From assembly GCF_049723905.1 (NCBI RefSeq), contig NZ_JBJKFD010000001.1:1860001-1924000 (forward strand): 64,000 nucleotides of DNA, given 5' to 3'. Both the position numbers and the translations under genes were made by a program. The notes under the pieces were generated by a model that saw only the letters and a list, made by a program, of their open reading frames with translations, had not been told where the DNA came from and ran no database searches. Source of the stretch: G963665185 sp049723905 (GTDB lineage: Bacteria > Desulfobacterota > Desulfovibrionia > Desulfovibrionales > Desulfovibrionaceae). Shown here in pieces: positions 16,408 to 24,555 of this stretch. How positions within the stretch are numbered: position 1 is the stretch's first letter; every line of letters starts with the position of its first letter.

Positions 16408-16839
16408 CTACGCTTTGCGGCAGTCCTCGCAAATACCGAACAGGTACATCTTGTGCCCTGTCAGCTTGAACCCGTGTTTGGTGGCCAGCTCTTCCTGCAA
16501 CTTTTCAATCTGCTCGTCGCAGATTTCAATGGTCTTGCGGCAGTTTTCGCAGATGAGATGGTCGTGGTGATCCTGTCCGTATTCGGGTTCATAGCGCGTA
16601 ACGCCTTCGCTGAAATCCACTTCCTTGGCAAGTCCCGCCTCGGCAAGCAGTTTCATGGTGCGGTATACGGTGGCCTGGCCTATCCCAGGTTCCTCACCTT
16701 TCACCCTGTCGTAAATTTCTTCAGCGGTCAGATGCCCTTCGGCTTCAAGAAAAATGTCCAGGATGGTCCGCCGTTGCGGAGTCATCTTCAGCCCCTGGGC
16801 CTGAAGATAATCAAGCAAAACATCTTGTGGATCTTTCAT
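16408..16839 (-). CDS. Fur-family transcriptional regulator
   Basis: A 143-residue metalloregulator. Residues about 15-85 form the winged helix (KMTPQRRTILDIFLEAEGHL ... GQATVYRTMKLL), the metal-site motif HHDH is at 91-94, and structural zinc is expected at C97/C100 and C137/C140. I start at the ATG at 16839; the open frame continues upstream through sequence rich in operator-like sites. It is divergent from the feo genes with Fur-box-like sites in between, which suggests iron-responsive autoregulation and control of feoA. PerR-like function is the alternative. Confidence 0.92.
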   Translation of the reverse strand: MKDPQDVLLDYLQAQGLKMTPQRRTILDIFLEAEGHLTAEEIYDRVKGEEPGIGQATVYRTMKLLAEAGLAKEVDFSEGVTRYEPEYGQDHHDHLICENCRKTIEICDEQIEKLQEELATKHGFKLTGHKMYLFGICEDCRKA

Positions 16840-16847
16840 TGTCGTTC

Positions 16848-16866
16848 TCTTTTGATTCTCATTTTC
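16848..16866. promoter_or_regulatory. Fur-box-like site near the fur-type start
   Basis: On the minus strand GAAAATGAGAATCAAAAGA agrees with the 19-bp Fur consensus at 13 positions. It lies just upstream of the regulator's own start codon, consistent with autoregulation. Confidence 0.55.
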
Positions 16867-16950
16867 GCCCGGTGTAAAGCTATACCTATTAATTGAGCTG
16901 TAGGCAAACCCTGGAATTTCAATTTCAGGCTTGCAAAGTAGGAATTTAAT

Positions 16951-16969
16951 GATTATGAATATCAAAACC
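16951..16969. promoter_or_regulatory. Fur-box-like site in the divergent region
   Basis: GATTATGAATATCAAAACC agrees with the Fur consensus at 13 of 19 positions. It lies between the regulator and feoA. Confidence 0.5.
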
Positions 16970-17000
16970 AAGGAAAAAGAGGGGAACACGAAGAAGGAAC

Positions 17001-17029
17001 TTGACAATCATTCTCACATTGAGCAATTT
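17001..17029 (+). promoter_or_regulatory. Probable feoA promoter with overlapping weak Fur-like site
   Basis: A perfect TTGACA at 17001-17006 is followed after 17 bp by CAATTT (17024-17029), 31 nt before the feoA start. The sequence from 17003 (GACAATCATTCTCACATTG) has partial agreement (11 of 19) with the Fur consensus. Confidence 0.55.
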
Positions 17030-17059
17030 GGGCTCGGGACTTTGAGGAGACCTACTACC

Positions 17060-17305
17060 ATGACCCAGAATATCGTTGCTGAAGCGAGACCGTTGACGGC
17101 ATTTCCCAAGGGAAGCAAGGTGACAATCCATTCATTTTGCGCCGGAGGAAAGGCACGCTGTCGTTTGTGCGCCATGGGGCTTACACCCGGAACAAGCGTG
17201 GAGCTCGGCTCCAATGGTTCCGGCCCCTGCCGTGTAAAGGTTCGTGGAGCAGACGTTGTTTTGGGGCGTGGCCTGGCCGATAAAATCCTGGCCAAGCTCA
17301 TGTGA
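17060..17305 (+). CDS. feoA: FeoA-family protein (first copy)
   Basis: An 81-residue SH3-like FeoA protein (FPKGSKVTIHSFCAGGKARCRLCAMGLTPGTSVEL ... KVRGADVVLGRGLADKILAKLM, quoted in part). FeoA works with FeoB in Fe(II) uptake at the cytoplasmic face. I start at the ATG at 17060, which has GAGGAGACC upstream. Three Cys residues in a CxxxxxCRLC arrangement are unusual compared with the second copy. Confidence 0.9.
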   Translation: MTQNIVAEARPLTAFPKGSKVTIHSFCAGGKARCRLCAMGLTPGTSVELGSNGSGPCRVKVRGADVVLGRGLADKILAKLM

Positions 17306-17375
17306 ACCTTCTTGTTCGACCCGCCGATGCGCATAAAGGGCCAACACCCTGCATCGGCAATTCAAGGAGACGCAC

Positions 17376-17576
17376 ATGGATCAATTAATTGTCGCCCTTA
17401 TTGTGGGCGTGGCTGCGCTTTATCTGCTGCGAAGATACACATCCAAGAAAAAGAATCCCGGCTGCGGATGCTCCGGGTGTGACGCTTGTGGTTCGGCGTC
17501 CTCCCAGCAGTCTCAGGGTGCGCCAATGGGCGACCTGCGCAAAAAGGATTCATGCTCCGGTTGTGGACATCATTAA
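17376..17576 (+). CDS. FeoB-associated Cys-rich membrane protein
   Basis: A 66-residue protein with one N-terminal membrane helix (LIVALIVGVAALYLL), a basic stop-transfer segment (RRYTSKKK), and two Cys clusters (CGCSGCDACG and CSGCGHH). This is the architecture of the FeoB-associated Cys-rich family, thought to act in a FeoC-like role. AAGGAGACGCAC precedes the start. It sits between the two feoA genes. Confidence 0.88.
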   Translation: MDQLIVALIVGVAALYLLRRYTSKKKNPGCGCSGCDACGSASSQQSQGAPMGDLRKKDSCSGCGHH

Positions 17577-17843
17577 AAAAGATTCCCGCCATTCAGGGCC
17601 TCCCTGTTGAGCGGACTCCATACCCGTGTGGCGCGCGACACATGGGGATGATCGCAGCAACGACGTATGAAAAAAGCGTGTGCCGACAAGGCATCGGGGT
17701 TTCCGAGTGTGCATTTCGTTTTGACGAAAAAACCTTCGAAAATATTTTTGCCCAATGCTGAAGCCGGACACGCCGCAACACAATATCCACAGTAGTAACG
17801 GCGAGGAGCTACGGCATCCATTCGCCACAAGGAGAGCGTTCCA

Positions 17844-18080
17844 ATGTCCAAAATGATTGGACTCCGCCAGTTGGGCAAAGGCCAAAAGGCCGTCATCGTA
17901 AGTGTCAATGCGGCAGGCGAACTGGGTCGCCGAATCCGCGACATGGGGCTTATTCCCGGCAGTGATATCGAAGTAGTGGGCAGGGCTCCGCTCAAGGACC
18001 CCGTGGCACTGCGTCTGAAGAACTTTACCCTGACCCTTCGCAACAACGAAGCCGACTTCATCAACGTGGAAGTTCAATAA
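17844..18080 (+). CDS. feoA: FeoA-family protein (second copy)
   Basis: A 78-residue FeoA (IGLRQLGKGQKAVIVSVNA ... RRIRDMGLIPGSDIEVV ... DPVALRLKNFTLTLRNNEA), closer to the canonical form than the first copy, with no Cys. AAGGAGAGCG precedes the start. The 267 bp before it contain no gene I can support. Confidence 0.92.
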   Translation: MSKMIGLRQLGKGQKAVIVSVNAAGELGRRIRDMGLIPGSDIEVVGRAPLKDPVALRLKNFTLTLRNNEADFINVEVQ

Positions 18081-18128
18081 CCAGCCGCAGCCGCATACGG
18101 CTAAAAATGTTAGAAATTCCGGCAGCAG

Positions 18129-18188
18129 AGGTTTCTCCCGAGATGCCCGCAAGGACGTTCCCGGAGGGAGAGGTCATTTTTTTTAGCC
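18129..18188 (+). terminator. Possible attenuator or terminator between feoA and feoB
   Basis: TCTCCC (near 18131) can pair with GGGAGA (near 18167), followed by GGTCA and a run of eight T. The stem is imperfect. It precedes the Fur box of feoB, so feoB may have its own promoter. Confidence 0.4.
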
Positions 18189-18196
18189 TCGTTTTT

Positions 18197-18215
18197 GATA
18201 ATGAAAATCATACGC
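18197..18215 (+). promoter_or_regulatory. Strong Fur box upstream of feoB
   Basis: GATAATGAAAATCATACGC agrees with the Fur consensus at about 15 of 19 positions, with an intact core TGATAATGAAAATCAT. It ends 16 nt before the feoB GTG start, so repressor bound here would block initiation or very early elongation. Confidence 0.75.
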
Positions 18216-18231
18216 GAAACGGACTGACATC

Positions 18232-20412
18232 GTGAGCAAGACAATAAAAGCCGCCCTCGCAGGCAACCCCAACTCTGGCAAAACCACCCTGTTCAACGCC
18301 CTTACCGGCGCACGGCAGCATGTGGGCAACTATCCCGGCATCACCGTTGATAAAAAAGAAGGCCGCGTCACCAGGGGCGACACCACCCTGAACATCATCG
18401 ACCTTCCCGGCACTTATTCCCTTACCGCTTTTTCCCAGGAAGAACTCGTGGCCCGCCACGTTCTGCTGGACGAACGCCCCGACGTGTGCGTGGACGTGCT
18501 CAACGCCGCCGTTCTGGAACGCAACCTCTACCTGGCCGTTCAGCTCATGGAAATGGGCATCCCCGTGGTGCTTGCCCTGAACATGATGGACGAACTCAAA
18601 CGCCAGGGCACCGAGCTGGACACCAAGCGTCTTTCCGAGCTGCTCAAGCTGCCCGTGGTGGAGACGGTGGCAAAATCCGGCAAAGGCGTGGACCGCCTTG
18701 TGGAAGAGGCCGTCGCCCTGGTCGAAAAAACCCAGGGCAAGTGGACGCCCCTGAACATATCCTACGGTCCGGACCTCGACCCGGTCATTGCCGAAATGAC
18801 CGAACATATCGGCAAGGCCAAGGGCTTTCCCGAAAGCATGCCGCCCCGCTGGGTGGCTGTGAAATATCTGGAAGGCGACGACGACATCCTGAGCTACGGC
18901 GAACGCAACCCCGAACTGCATGCCAAGTTGTCCGAACTGGTGGAAAAGGTCGCCGAACATTGCCAGGCAACCCTGCAGACCTATCCCGAAGCCATTATTG
19001 CCGACTACCGCTACGGCTTCATCTCCAGCGTGCTCAAACAGGGCGTCATCAAGGTAAGCCACGAACAGCGGGTCGCCACTTCCGACAACATGGACAAGGT
19101 CCTGACGCACAAGCTGCTGGGCCCTGTGATCATGCTCCTCATCCTGTATTTCATCTATCAGATCACCTTTGTCGTGGGCGAAATTCCCATGGGCTGGATG
19201 GAATCCTTCTTTGGCTGGATGGGCGACACCGCCACCAGTCTTATTCCCGAAGGGCTGTTCCAATCCCTGATCGTTTCCGGCATCATCGATGGCGTGGGCG
19301 GCGTGCTGGGCTTTGTTCCGCTCATCATGATCATCTTTTTTATCATCTCGTTTCTTGAAGACAGCGGCTATATGGCCCGTATTGCCTACATGCTGGACCG
19401 GGTCTTCCGCATCTTCGGGCTGCATGGCTGCTCGGTCATGCCCTTCATCGTCTCCGGCGGCATCGCGGGCGGTTGCGCCGTTCCCGGCGTCATGGCGGCA
19501 CGTACCCTGCGTTCCCCCAAGGAAAAACTGGCCACCCTGCTGACCGCCCCCTTCATGACCTGCGGCGCAAAACTGCCCGTGTTCATCCTGCTGGTAGGCG
19601 TCTTCTTCAAGGAACACCAGGGGCTGGCCCTGTTCGCAGTAACCCTTACGGCCTGGGCCTTCGCCCTCATTGTCGCAAAACTTTTGCGCATGACGCTCAT
19701 CAAGGGCGAGTCCACTCCCTTTGTCATGGAGCTTCCGCCCTACCGCCTCCCCACACTGCGCGGCCTGCTCATCCACACCTGGGAACGTTCCTGGCAGTAC
19801 ATTAAAAAGGCCGGTACCGTTATTCTGGCCATATCCATCCTGCTGTGGGCAGCCATGACCTTCCCGGGCCTGCCCGAATCCGAACAGGCCAAGTACGAAC
19901 AGCAGACCGCGGCAATCACCGCACAGCTGGAATCCCCCGAGGTCCAGACTTCCGAGGACACCAAGGCTCAGCTTGAGGACCAGCTTGTGGAAGTCGCCGA
20001 CCAGGAAGCCCAGGCCTCGCTGCGCAATTCCGTTGCCGGCAAGTTGGGCACGTCCATCGACGGCATAACCAAGTACGCCGGGTTCGATTGGCGCACCAAC
20101 ATCGCCCTCATCGGCGGCATTGCAGCCAAGGAAGTCATCGTCTCCACCCTGGGTACCGCGTATTCGCTGGGCGAAGTCGACCCCGACGACAGCCAGTCGC
20201 TGGCGGAAAAGCTGGCCACAGACAAGACCTGGACCATGGCGACAGCCGTCAGCCTGATGCTTTTCATCATGCTGTACGCCCCCTGCTTCGTCACGGTGGT
20301 AGCCATTAAGCAGGAAGCAGGATCGTGGAAATGGGCCGCCTTCAGTGTGGTCTTCAACACCGTCTTCGCCTTTGCCATCTCCACCATTGCCTACCAAATA
20401 CTGACGATTTAA
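18232..20412 (+). CDS. feoB: Ferrous iron transporter FeoB
   Basis: A 726-residue inner-membrane Fe(II) transporter. The N-terminal G domain has G1 GNPNSGKT (11-18), G3 DLPG (57-60) and G4 NMMD (117-120). The C-terminal part has the two Gate regions (SGGIAGGCAVPGVMAARTL and TCGAKLPVFILLVG) and an insertion with a charged helical segment (about 550-600). The start codon is GTG at 18232 with no strong ribosome site. It is the last gene of the feo cluster and is followed by a strong terminator. Confidence 0.97.
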   Translation: MSKTIKAALAGNPNSGKTTLFNALTGARQHVGNYPGITVDKKEGRVTRGDTTLNIIDLPGTYSLTAFSQEELVARHVLLDERPDVCVDVLNAAVLERNLYLAVQLMEMGIPVVLALNMMDELKRQGTELDTKRLSELLKLPVVETVAKSGKGVDRLVEEAVALVEKTQGKWTPLNISYGPDLDPVIAEMTEHIGKAKGFPESMPPRWVAVKYLEGDDDILSYGERNPELHAKLSELVEKVAEHCQATLQTYPEAIIADYRYGFISSVLKQGVIKVSHEQRVATSDNMDKVLTHKLLGPVIMLLILYFIYQITFVVGEIPMGWMESFFGWMGDTATSLIPEGLFQSLIVSGIIDGVGGVLGFVPLIMIIFFIISFLEDSGYMARIAYMLDRVFRIFGLHGCSVMPFIVSGGIAGGCAVPGVMAARTLRSPKEKLATLLTAPFMTCGAKLPVFILLVGVFFKEHQGLALFAVTLTAWAFALIVAKLLRMTLIKGESTPFVMELPPYRLPTLRGLLIHTWERSWQYIKKAGTVILAISILLWAAMTFPGLPESEQAKYEQQTAAITAQLESPEVQTSEDTKAQLEDQLVEVADQEAQASLRNSVAGKLGTSIDGITKYAGFDWRTNIALIGGIAAKEVIVSTLGTAYSLGEVDPDDSQSLAEKLATDKTWTMATAVSLMLFIMLYAPCFVTVVAIKQEAGSWKWAAFSVVFNTVFAFAISTIAYQILTI

Positions 20413-20440
20413 ATACACCTCGGCTTACACGCCTCTCCAT

Positions 20441-20481
20441 GCGCAGGGATTCCATCCGGAGTCCCTGCGCTTTTTCTTTTT
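20441..20481 (+). terminator. feoB terminator
   Basis: GCGCAGGGA (20441-20449) pairs with TCCCTGCGC (20462-20470), followed by TTTTTCTTTTT. From here to 20716 I see only AT-rich sequence and a C-run at about 20581. Confidence 0.9.
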
Positions 20482-20716
20482 CGACGTTCCCCTAATCCAA
20501 ACGCCTCCCTTCTCGCTTCTCCCCTGTCCTGAACAGGGCTGCCAAATACCTTTTCATACTCCCGAGACGCAGCCAGGCAGTCCCCCCCCCTTCTCTGCTC
20601 TACCCGCTTTATCCGTCCGAACCTGACACTGGAAGTGACTTTTATACCTTTTCAACAGATTGAAATTTTTATCTTTATCACTGGATAGCCCGCATCGTTC
20701 CATTTTTAAGCATATC

Positions 20717-20751
20717 GTTCTATTGACTTTAGAACGGCGTTCCAATAAAAA
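20717..20751 (+). promoter_or_regulatory. Promoter and operator of the KDG catabolic operon
   Basis: TTGACT at 20723-20728 is a -35 candidate, with AT-rich -10 candidates at 20744-20751. Between them lies the dyad TAGAACGGCGTTCCA (20730-20744), and GTTCTA at 20717-20722 forms a second half-site facing it. A repressor here would occlude RNA polymerase. The IclR-family regulator at 28501 is the obvious candidate. Confidence 0.55.
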
Positions 20752-20780
20752 AGGCACACCGTTCACAAAGAAGGATGCCT

Positions 20781-21785
20781 ATGACAAACAATGCACCCGA
20801 TCATTCCCGAATCGCCTGTTTAGGCGAATGCATGGTGGAGCTGCACGGAACAGGCCCGCAGACCTACCGCCAGACCTTTGGAGGAGACACCTTCAACACG
20901 GCCGCCTATATCGCCCGTCTGGGCCAATGGTTCGGCATCCGCGCGGACTATCTCACCGGACTCGGCACAGATCCTTTCAGCACGGCCATGCTCGGCTTTT
21001 TCCGCGAACTGGGTGTGGGCACCAACCACATCCGCCGCCTGGAAGAACGCATGCCCGGCCTGTACCTCATAGAGGTGGACCGGCACGGCGAACGCACCTT
21101 CCATTACTGGCGTGGTGAAGCAGCCGCCCGTTTCTGTCTGGACCTGAACACGCCCGAGGCCCTGGCCTCGGAACTTTCCGCCTTCGGACACATTTATCTC
21201 AGCGGTATCAGCCTTGCCATCCTTACCTCCAACGGCCGCGACGTCCTGTTCGCCGCCCTGGAACAATGCAAGAAAGACGGAGCGCGCATCTGCTTCGATT
21301 CCAACTACCGCCCGAACCTCTGGCCCAACAAAGAGGCCGCACAAAAAGAATTCATAAAGATTTTGCAGCTGAGCGACACGGCCATCCTTACGGCCGATGA
21401 CATGCTCGACCTGTTCGATCTGGAAGACAACCAAGCAACCCTGGCCCTGTGCCGCGAACACGGCGTGGAAGAAGTGGTGCTCAAACGCGGGGCCGATCCG
21501 TGCATCATCCACGTGGACGGGCAGTTCTTTGAAGTGCCGTCCAAATCCGGTGTCAACGTGGTGGACACCACGGCAGCCGGAGATTCGTTCAACGCCGCGT
21601 ACCTTACCGCCCGCATCCTGGGGAACAATCCCGATTTCAGCGCGCGCTGCGGCCACGAACTGGCAGCAGCCGTCATCCAGCATCACGGGGCGATCATAGC
21701 CGCCGACCATATGCCCAAGAACCTTTTACATGCCGACCCCGTTCCGGCCGGTTGCCAGGAGGGCACGTCATGCGCAAGGAAATAG
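20781..21785 (+). CDS. kdgK: 2-keto-3-deoxygluconate kinase (PfkB family)
   Basis: A 334-residue sugar kinase that phosphorylates 2-keto-3-deoxygluconate to KDPG. It shows the PfkB pattern: GGDTFNTAAYIARLG near the N-terminus and the catalytic signature DTTAAGDSFNAAYL near residues 262-275. I prefer the ATG at 20781 (MTNNAPD), since AAGAAGG lies the right distance upstream; the ATG at 20775 overlaps that site. It overlaps the aldolase gene by 16 nt. Confidence 0.92.
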   Translation: MTNNAPDHSRIACLGECMVELHGTGPQTYRQTFGGDTFNTAAYIARLGQWFGIRADYLTGLGTDPFSTAMLGFFRELGVGTNHIRRLEERMPGLYLIEVDRHGERTFHYWRGEAAARFCLDLNTPEALASELSAFGHIYLSGISLAILTSNGRDVLFAALEQCKKDGARICFDSNYRPNLWPNKEAAQKEFIKILQLSDTAILTADDMLDLFDLEDNQATLALCREHGVEEVVLKRGADPCIIHVDGQFFEVPSKSGVNVVDTTAAGDSFNAAYLTARILGNNPDFSARCGHELAAAVIQHHGAIIAADHMPKNLLHADPVPAGCQEGTSCARK

Positions 21786-22441
21786 CCGTCCGCTTTTTCG
21801 AGACGGGAATCATCCCGGTCATCAAAATAAACAACCCGGAACACGCCGTGCCGCTGGGCAAGGCACTTTTGGACGGGGGAATCTCGGTTGCCGAAATCAC
21901 CTACCGCACCCCGGCGGCCGGAGAGGCCATACGGCGCATGCACGACGCCTTCCCGGATATGCTCATTGCCGCCGGAACCGTGCTTACCGTGGAACAGGCC
22001 GAAGAAGCGCTGAAAAACGGCGCAGACTGCCTGGTTTCGCCCAGCCTGCCCGAAAAGCTCGCCAAATACTGCACAGCCAATGATATTTCCTTCATGCCCG
22101 GCATCTGCACGCCCACGGAAATCAATACCGCCATGGAACTGGGACAGAACTGCCTGAAGTTCTACCCGGCCTCCAATTACGGTGGATTGAAGACCATCAA
22201 GGCATTCCTCAGCGTGTTCGGCAACATCACCATCATGCCCACCGGCGGCATCAGCCTGGAAAATGCGGCCGAATATCTGGAAGCAAAAGGAATCCTTTGC
22301 TGTGGCGGCAGCTTTATAGCGCCCACGTCCCTCATCGACGCGCAGGATTTTTCGACCATTCAGTCAAACGCCCGCCAAGTCTGCGAACTGGTGGGGAAAC
22401 TGCAGCGCGAGATACCCAACCTCGCTACGGACACAAAGTAA
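21770..22441 (+). CDS. eda: KDPG aldolase (2-dehydro-3-deoxyphosphogluconate aldolase)
   Basis: A 223-residue class I aldolase that splits KDPG into pyruvate and glyceraldehyde 3-phosphate. The catalytic Glu is in GISVAEITYRTPAA and the Schiff-base Lys in NCLKFYPASNYGG. The phosphate loop is PTGGIS. I start at the ATG at 21770 (MRKEIAV), preceded by GGAGGGC, inside the end of kdgK. Its TAA overlaps the next ATG. Confidence 0.94.
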   Translation: MRKEIAVRFFETGIIPVIKINNPEHAVPLGKALLDGGISVAEITYRTPAAGEAIRRMHDAFPDMLIAAGTVLTVEQAEEALKNGADCLVSPSLPEKLAKYCTANDISFMPGICTPTEINTAMELGQNCLKFYPASNYGGLKTIKAFLSVFGNITIMPTGGISLENAAEYLEAKGILCCGGSFIAPTSLIDAQDFSTIQSNARQVCELVGKLQREIPNLATDTK

Positions 22442-23196
22442 TGAACACGTTCAGTCTTGAAGGCAAAACCGCTGTCGTAACCGGCAGCCGCAGAGGCATC
22501 GGCCAGGGCCTGGCTCTGGGCCTCGCCCGTGCAGGGGCGAACATCGTAAGCATCGACCGCAACGATCCAGACCGGACCCGCGCGGAAGTCCAGGCATTGG
22601 GCCGCACCCACACCTGGAAAAAACTGGACCTGCTGGGCGCCACCAAGGACGAGCTGCAGGGCTGCATCGATGAAATCGCCGCCGAAACCGGGCTGGACAT
22701 TCTGGTCAACAACGCCGGAATCTGCCCGCGCCACCCCATTACCGAACATCCGTCCGAATACTGGGAAGACACCATCAAGCTGAACCTGAGCGTGGTCTGG
22801 TACCTTTCGCAGGCAGCAGTCCGCCACATGGTGGCCCAGGGACACGGCAAAATCGTCATCACCGGTTCCGCCCTCACCTTTCAGGGCGGCCTCACCGTGC
22901 CCGGCTACGCAGCCTCCAAGCACGGCGTTGCCGGACTGGCCAAGGCATTTTCCAACGAGCTGGCTTCCAAGGGCGTCAACGTCAACGTCATCGCCCCCGG
23001 CTACATTGCCACAGACCTCACCGAAGCCATTCAGGACGACACGGAACGCAACCGCTCCATACTGGAACGCATCCCGGCAGGCCGCTGGGGCACCCCGGCA
23101 GATCTGGCCGGTGCGTGCGTCTTTCTGGCCTCTTCCGCTGCGGACTATGTGAACGGGGCGGTGCTGAACGTGGACGGCGGCTGGCTGGGCAGATAG
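22441..23196 (+). CDS. SDR-family oxidoreductase, KduD-like
   Basis: A 251-residue short-chain dehydrogenase. The cofactor motif is TGSRRGIG, followed by NNAG, and the catalytic set is Ser in GSALTFQGG with YAASK. The closest function by feel is KduD (2-deoxy-D-gluconate 3-dehydrogenase / 2-dehydro-3-deoxygluconate 5-dehydrogenase). A reductase acting on 4-deoxy-5-ketouronate would give KDG for KdgK directly. The ATG overlaps the eda stop (TAATG), so the two are translationally coupled. Confidence 0.85.
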   Translation: MNTFSLEGKTAVVTGSRRGIGQGLALGLARAGANIVSIDRNDPDRTRAEVQALGRTHTWKKLDLLGATKDELQGCIDEIAAETGLDILVNNAGICPRHPITEHPSEYWEDTIKLNLSVVWYLSQAAVRHMVAQGHGKIVITGSALTFQGGLTVPGYAASKHGVAGLAKAFSNELASKGVNVNVIAPGYIATDLTEAIQDDTERNRSILERIPAGRWGTPADLAGACVFLASSAADYVNGAVLNVDGGWLGR

Positions 23197-23366
23197 CCCA
23201 CCAGGCTGCCAAACGCGGTACAAGCGACCTGAAAACCCTGTTTTCCGGTTCGCGGTCCTCCGCAAGATGCGTACGCATGTTGCGGACATCACACGAGACG
23301 GCCACGCCACACACCCGCTTTCGCCGGTTCAAGAAGTGGCGACCCACCCATAATACTACAGGCGTT

Positions 23367-23380
23367 ACACCTGGAGGTGT
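23367..23380 (+). promoter_or_regulatory. Hairpin over the dctP ribosome-binding site
   Basis: ACACCTGGAGGTGT folds as a 5-bp stem with a TGGA loop. The Shine-Dalgarno GGAGG lies partly in the loop and partly in the stem, 6 nt before the dctP ATG. It may tune translation of the binding protein. Confidence 0.4.
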
Positions 23381-23383
23381 GCA

Positions 23384-24451
23384 ATGAAAAAGTTGACCGC
23401 ATTACTGGCAATGGTCCTGCTGGCCAGCCTTATGGCGATGACAGCACAGGCCGGTCCGCTGGGCCTGGACAAACCCATTGAACTGCGTTTTGCCTACGGC
23501 GAGGCTGATTCCTGGCCGGGCAAGGGCAACTATGCTCCCTTCCCCGAAGAAGCCATGGCCAAATACTTCAAGGCCTATGTGGAGTCCCGCTCCAACGGCA
23601 TGATCAAGGTCAAGCTGCTGGGCAACAGCATCATGGGCAGCAACAAGCAGGTCACGGAAATGGTCCGCTCCGGCTCCCTGGACCTGTGCACCAGCACCGG
23701 CTCCCTTGGCAGCATGTTTCCGGCCTTCGACATGATCTACCTGCCCTACGTCTTCCAGTCCGAAGAAATCGCCTGGTGGGTCTTTGACAACAGCAAGTTC
23801 TGGAAAGACCTCATGGCCGAAATGGAACAGAAGACCAACATGGTCTATCTGGGCATGGGCCAGAACGGCGTGCGCAACTTCACCAACAACGTCCGTCCCA
23901 TCAAAACGCCCGCAGACCTGAAGGGCCTGAAGATCCGCGTCATGGAATCGCCCATCTACGTCAAGATGATGGACGCCCTGGGCGCCCAGGCCACTCCCAT
24001 CGGATGGAACGAACTGTACACATCTTTGCAGACCAAGGTTGTGGACGGCGAAGAAAACCCCGTCTCCATCATCTGCGCAGGCAAGCTCTACGAAGTCCAG
24101 AAGTACCTCACTCTGGACGGCCACACCTGGAGTGAAGACCTGCTGACCATGAATGCTCCCAAATTCCACAAGCTGCCTGCCGAAGCCCAGCAGCTCATCA
24201 TGGCCGCCGGACGCCGCGCAGCCATTGCCGGCCGCGAAGCCGAGGAATACAATACCCTGCTCCTCAAGATGCCCATCATCCAGAAGAACATGGAAGTCTA
24301 CACCCCCACGTCCGCAGAACTGGCCCAGTTCAAGACCGTTGCGCGTCCTCCCGTTGAAAAATGGCTGCGCGAACGCGTGGGCGACGAAAAGGTGGATAAC
24401 TTCCTGAAGGCCGTGGAAGAAGCCGAAACAGCTCTGGGCTACAAGAAGTAA
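23384..24451 (+). CDS. dctP: TRAP transporter solute-binding protein (DctP family)
   Basis: A 355-residue periplasmic binding protein. The signal peptide (KKLTALLAMVLLASLMAMTAQA, about 1-23, quoted in part) ends at AQA-G. The TRAP pattern GLKIRVMESPIYVKMMDALGAQATPIGWNELYTSLQTKVVDGEEN (about 183-227, cited by its ends) carries the Arg that binds carboxylates. It feeds a sugar acid to the DctQM membrane pair that follows. The context suggests a uronate or deoxy-keto-uronate. Confidence 0.93.
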   Translation: MKKLTALLAMVLLASLMAMTAQAGPLGLDKPIELRFAYGEADSWPGKGNYAPFPEEAMAKYFKAYVESRSNGMIKVKLLGNSIMGSNKQVTEMVRSGSLDLCTSTGSLGSMFPAFDMIYLPYVFQSEEIAWWVFDNSKFWKDLMAEMEQKTNMVYLGMGQNGVRNFTNNVRPIKTPADLKGLKIRVMESPIYVKMMDALGAQATPIGWNELYTSLQTKVVDGEENPVSIICAGKLYEVQKYLTLDGHTWSEDLLTMNAPKFHKLPAEAQQLIMAAGRRAAIAGREAEEYNTLLLKMPIIQKNMEVYTPTSAELAQFKTVARPPVEKWLRERVGDEKVDNFLKAVEEAETALGYKK

Positions 24452-24555
24452 CATAGGCAGTTCACACAAATTCCCACGTGGATAACCAACGTGGCCGGCT
24501 GCGGTTCTTTTCGTCCCCCGATGTTTGGGGCCGCAGCCGGGCACACGGAGCAGAT

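Noticed and set aside
17577..17843. A short frame between the Cys-rich protein gene and the second feoA
   Set aside because: No ribosome site, and its frame overlaps the preceding gene; treated as intergenic.
18208..20418. A 736-codon open frame opposite feoB, and similar long frames opposite the sulfatase-like to TrxR genes (34074-36698), the MscS gene (42281-44644), the kinase (51195-53984) and rng (56827-58284)
   Set aside because: All lie exactly antisense to genes with clear motifs and have no credible ribosome site or protein family.
20581..20592. A run of C residues upstream of the KDG operon, considered as a phase-variable tract
   Set aside because: It lies well outside the promoter and no coding frame crosses it.
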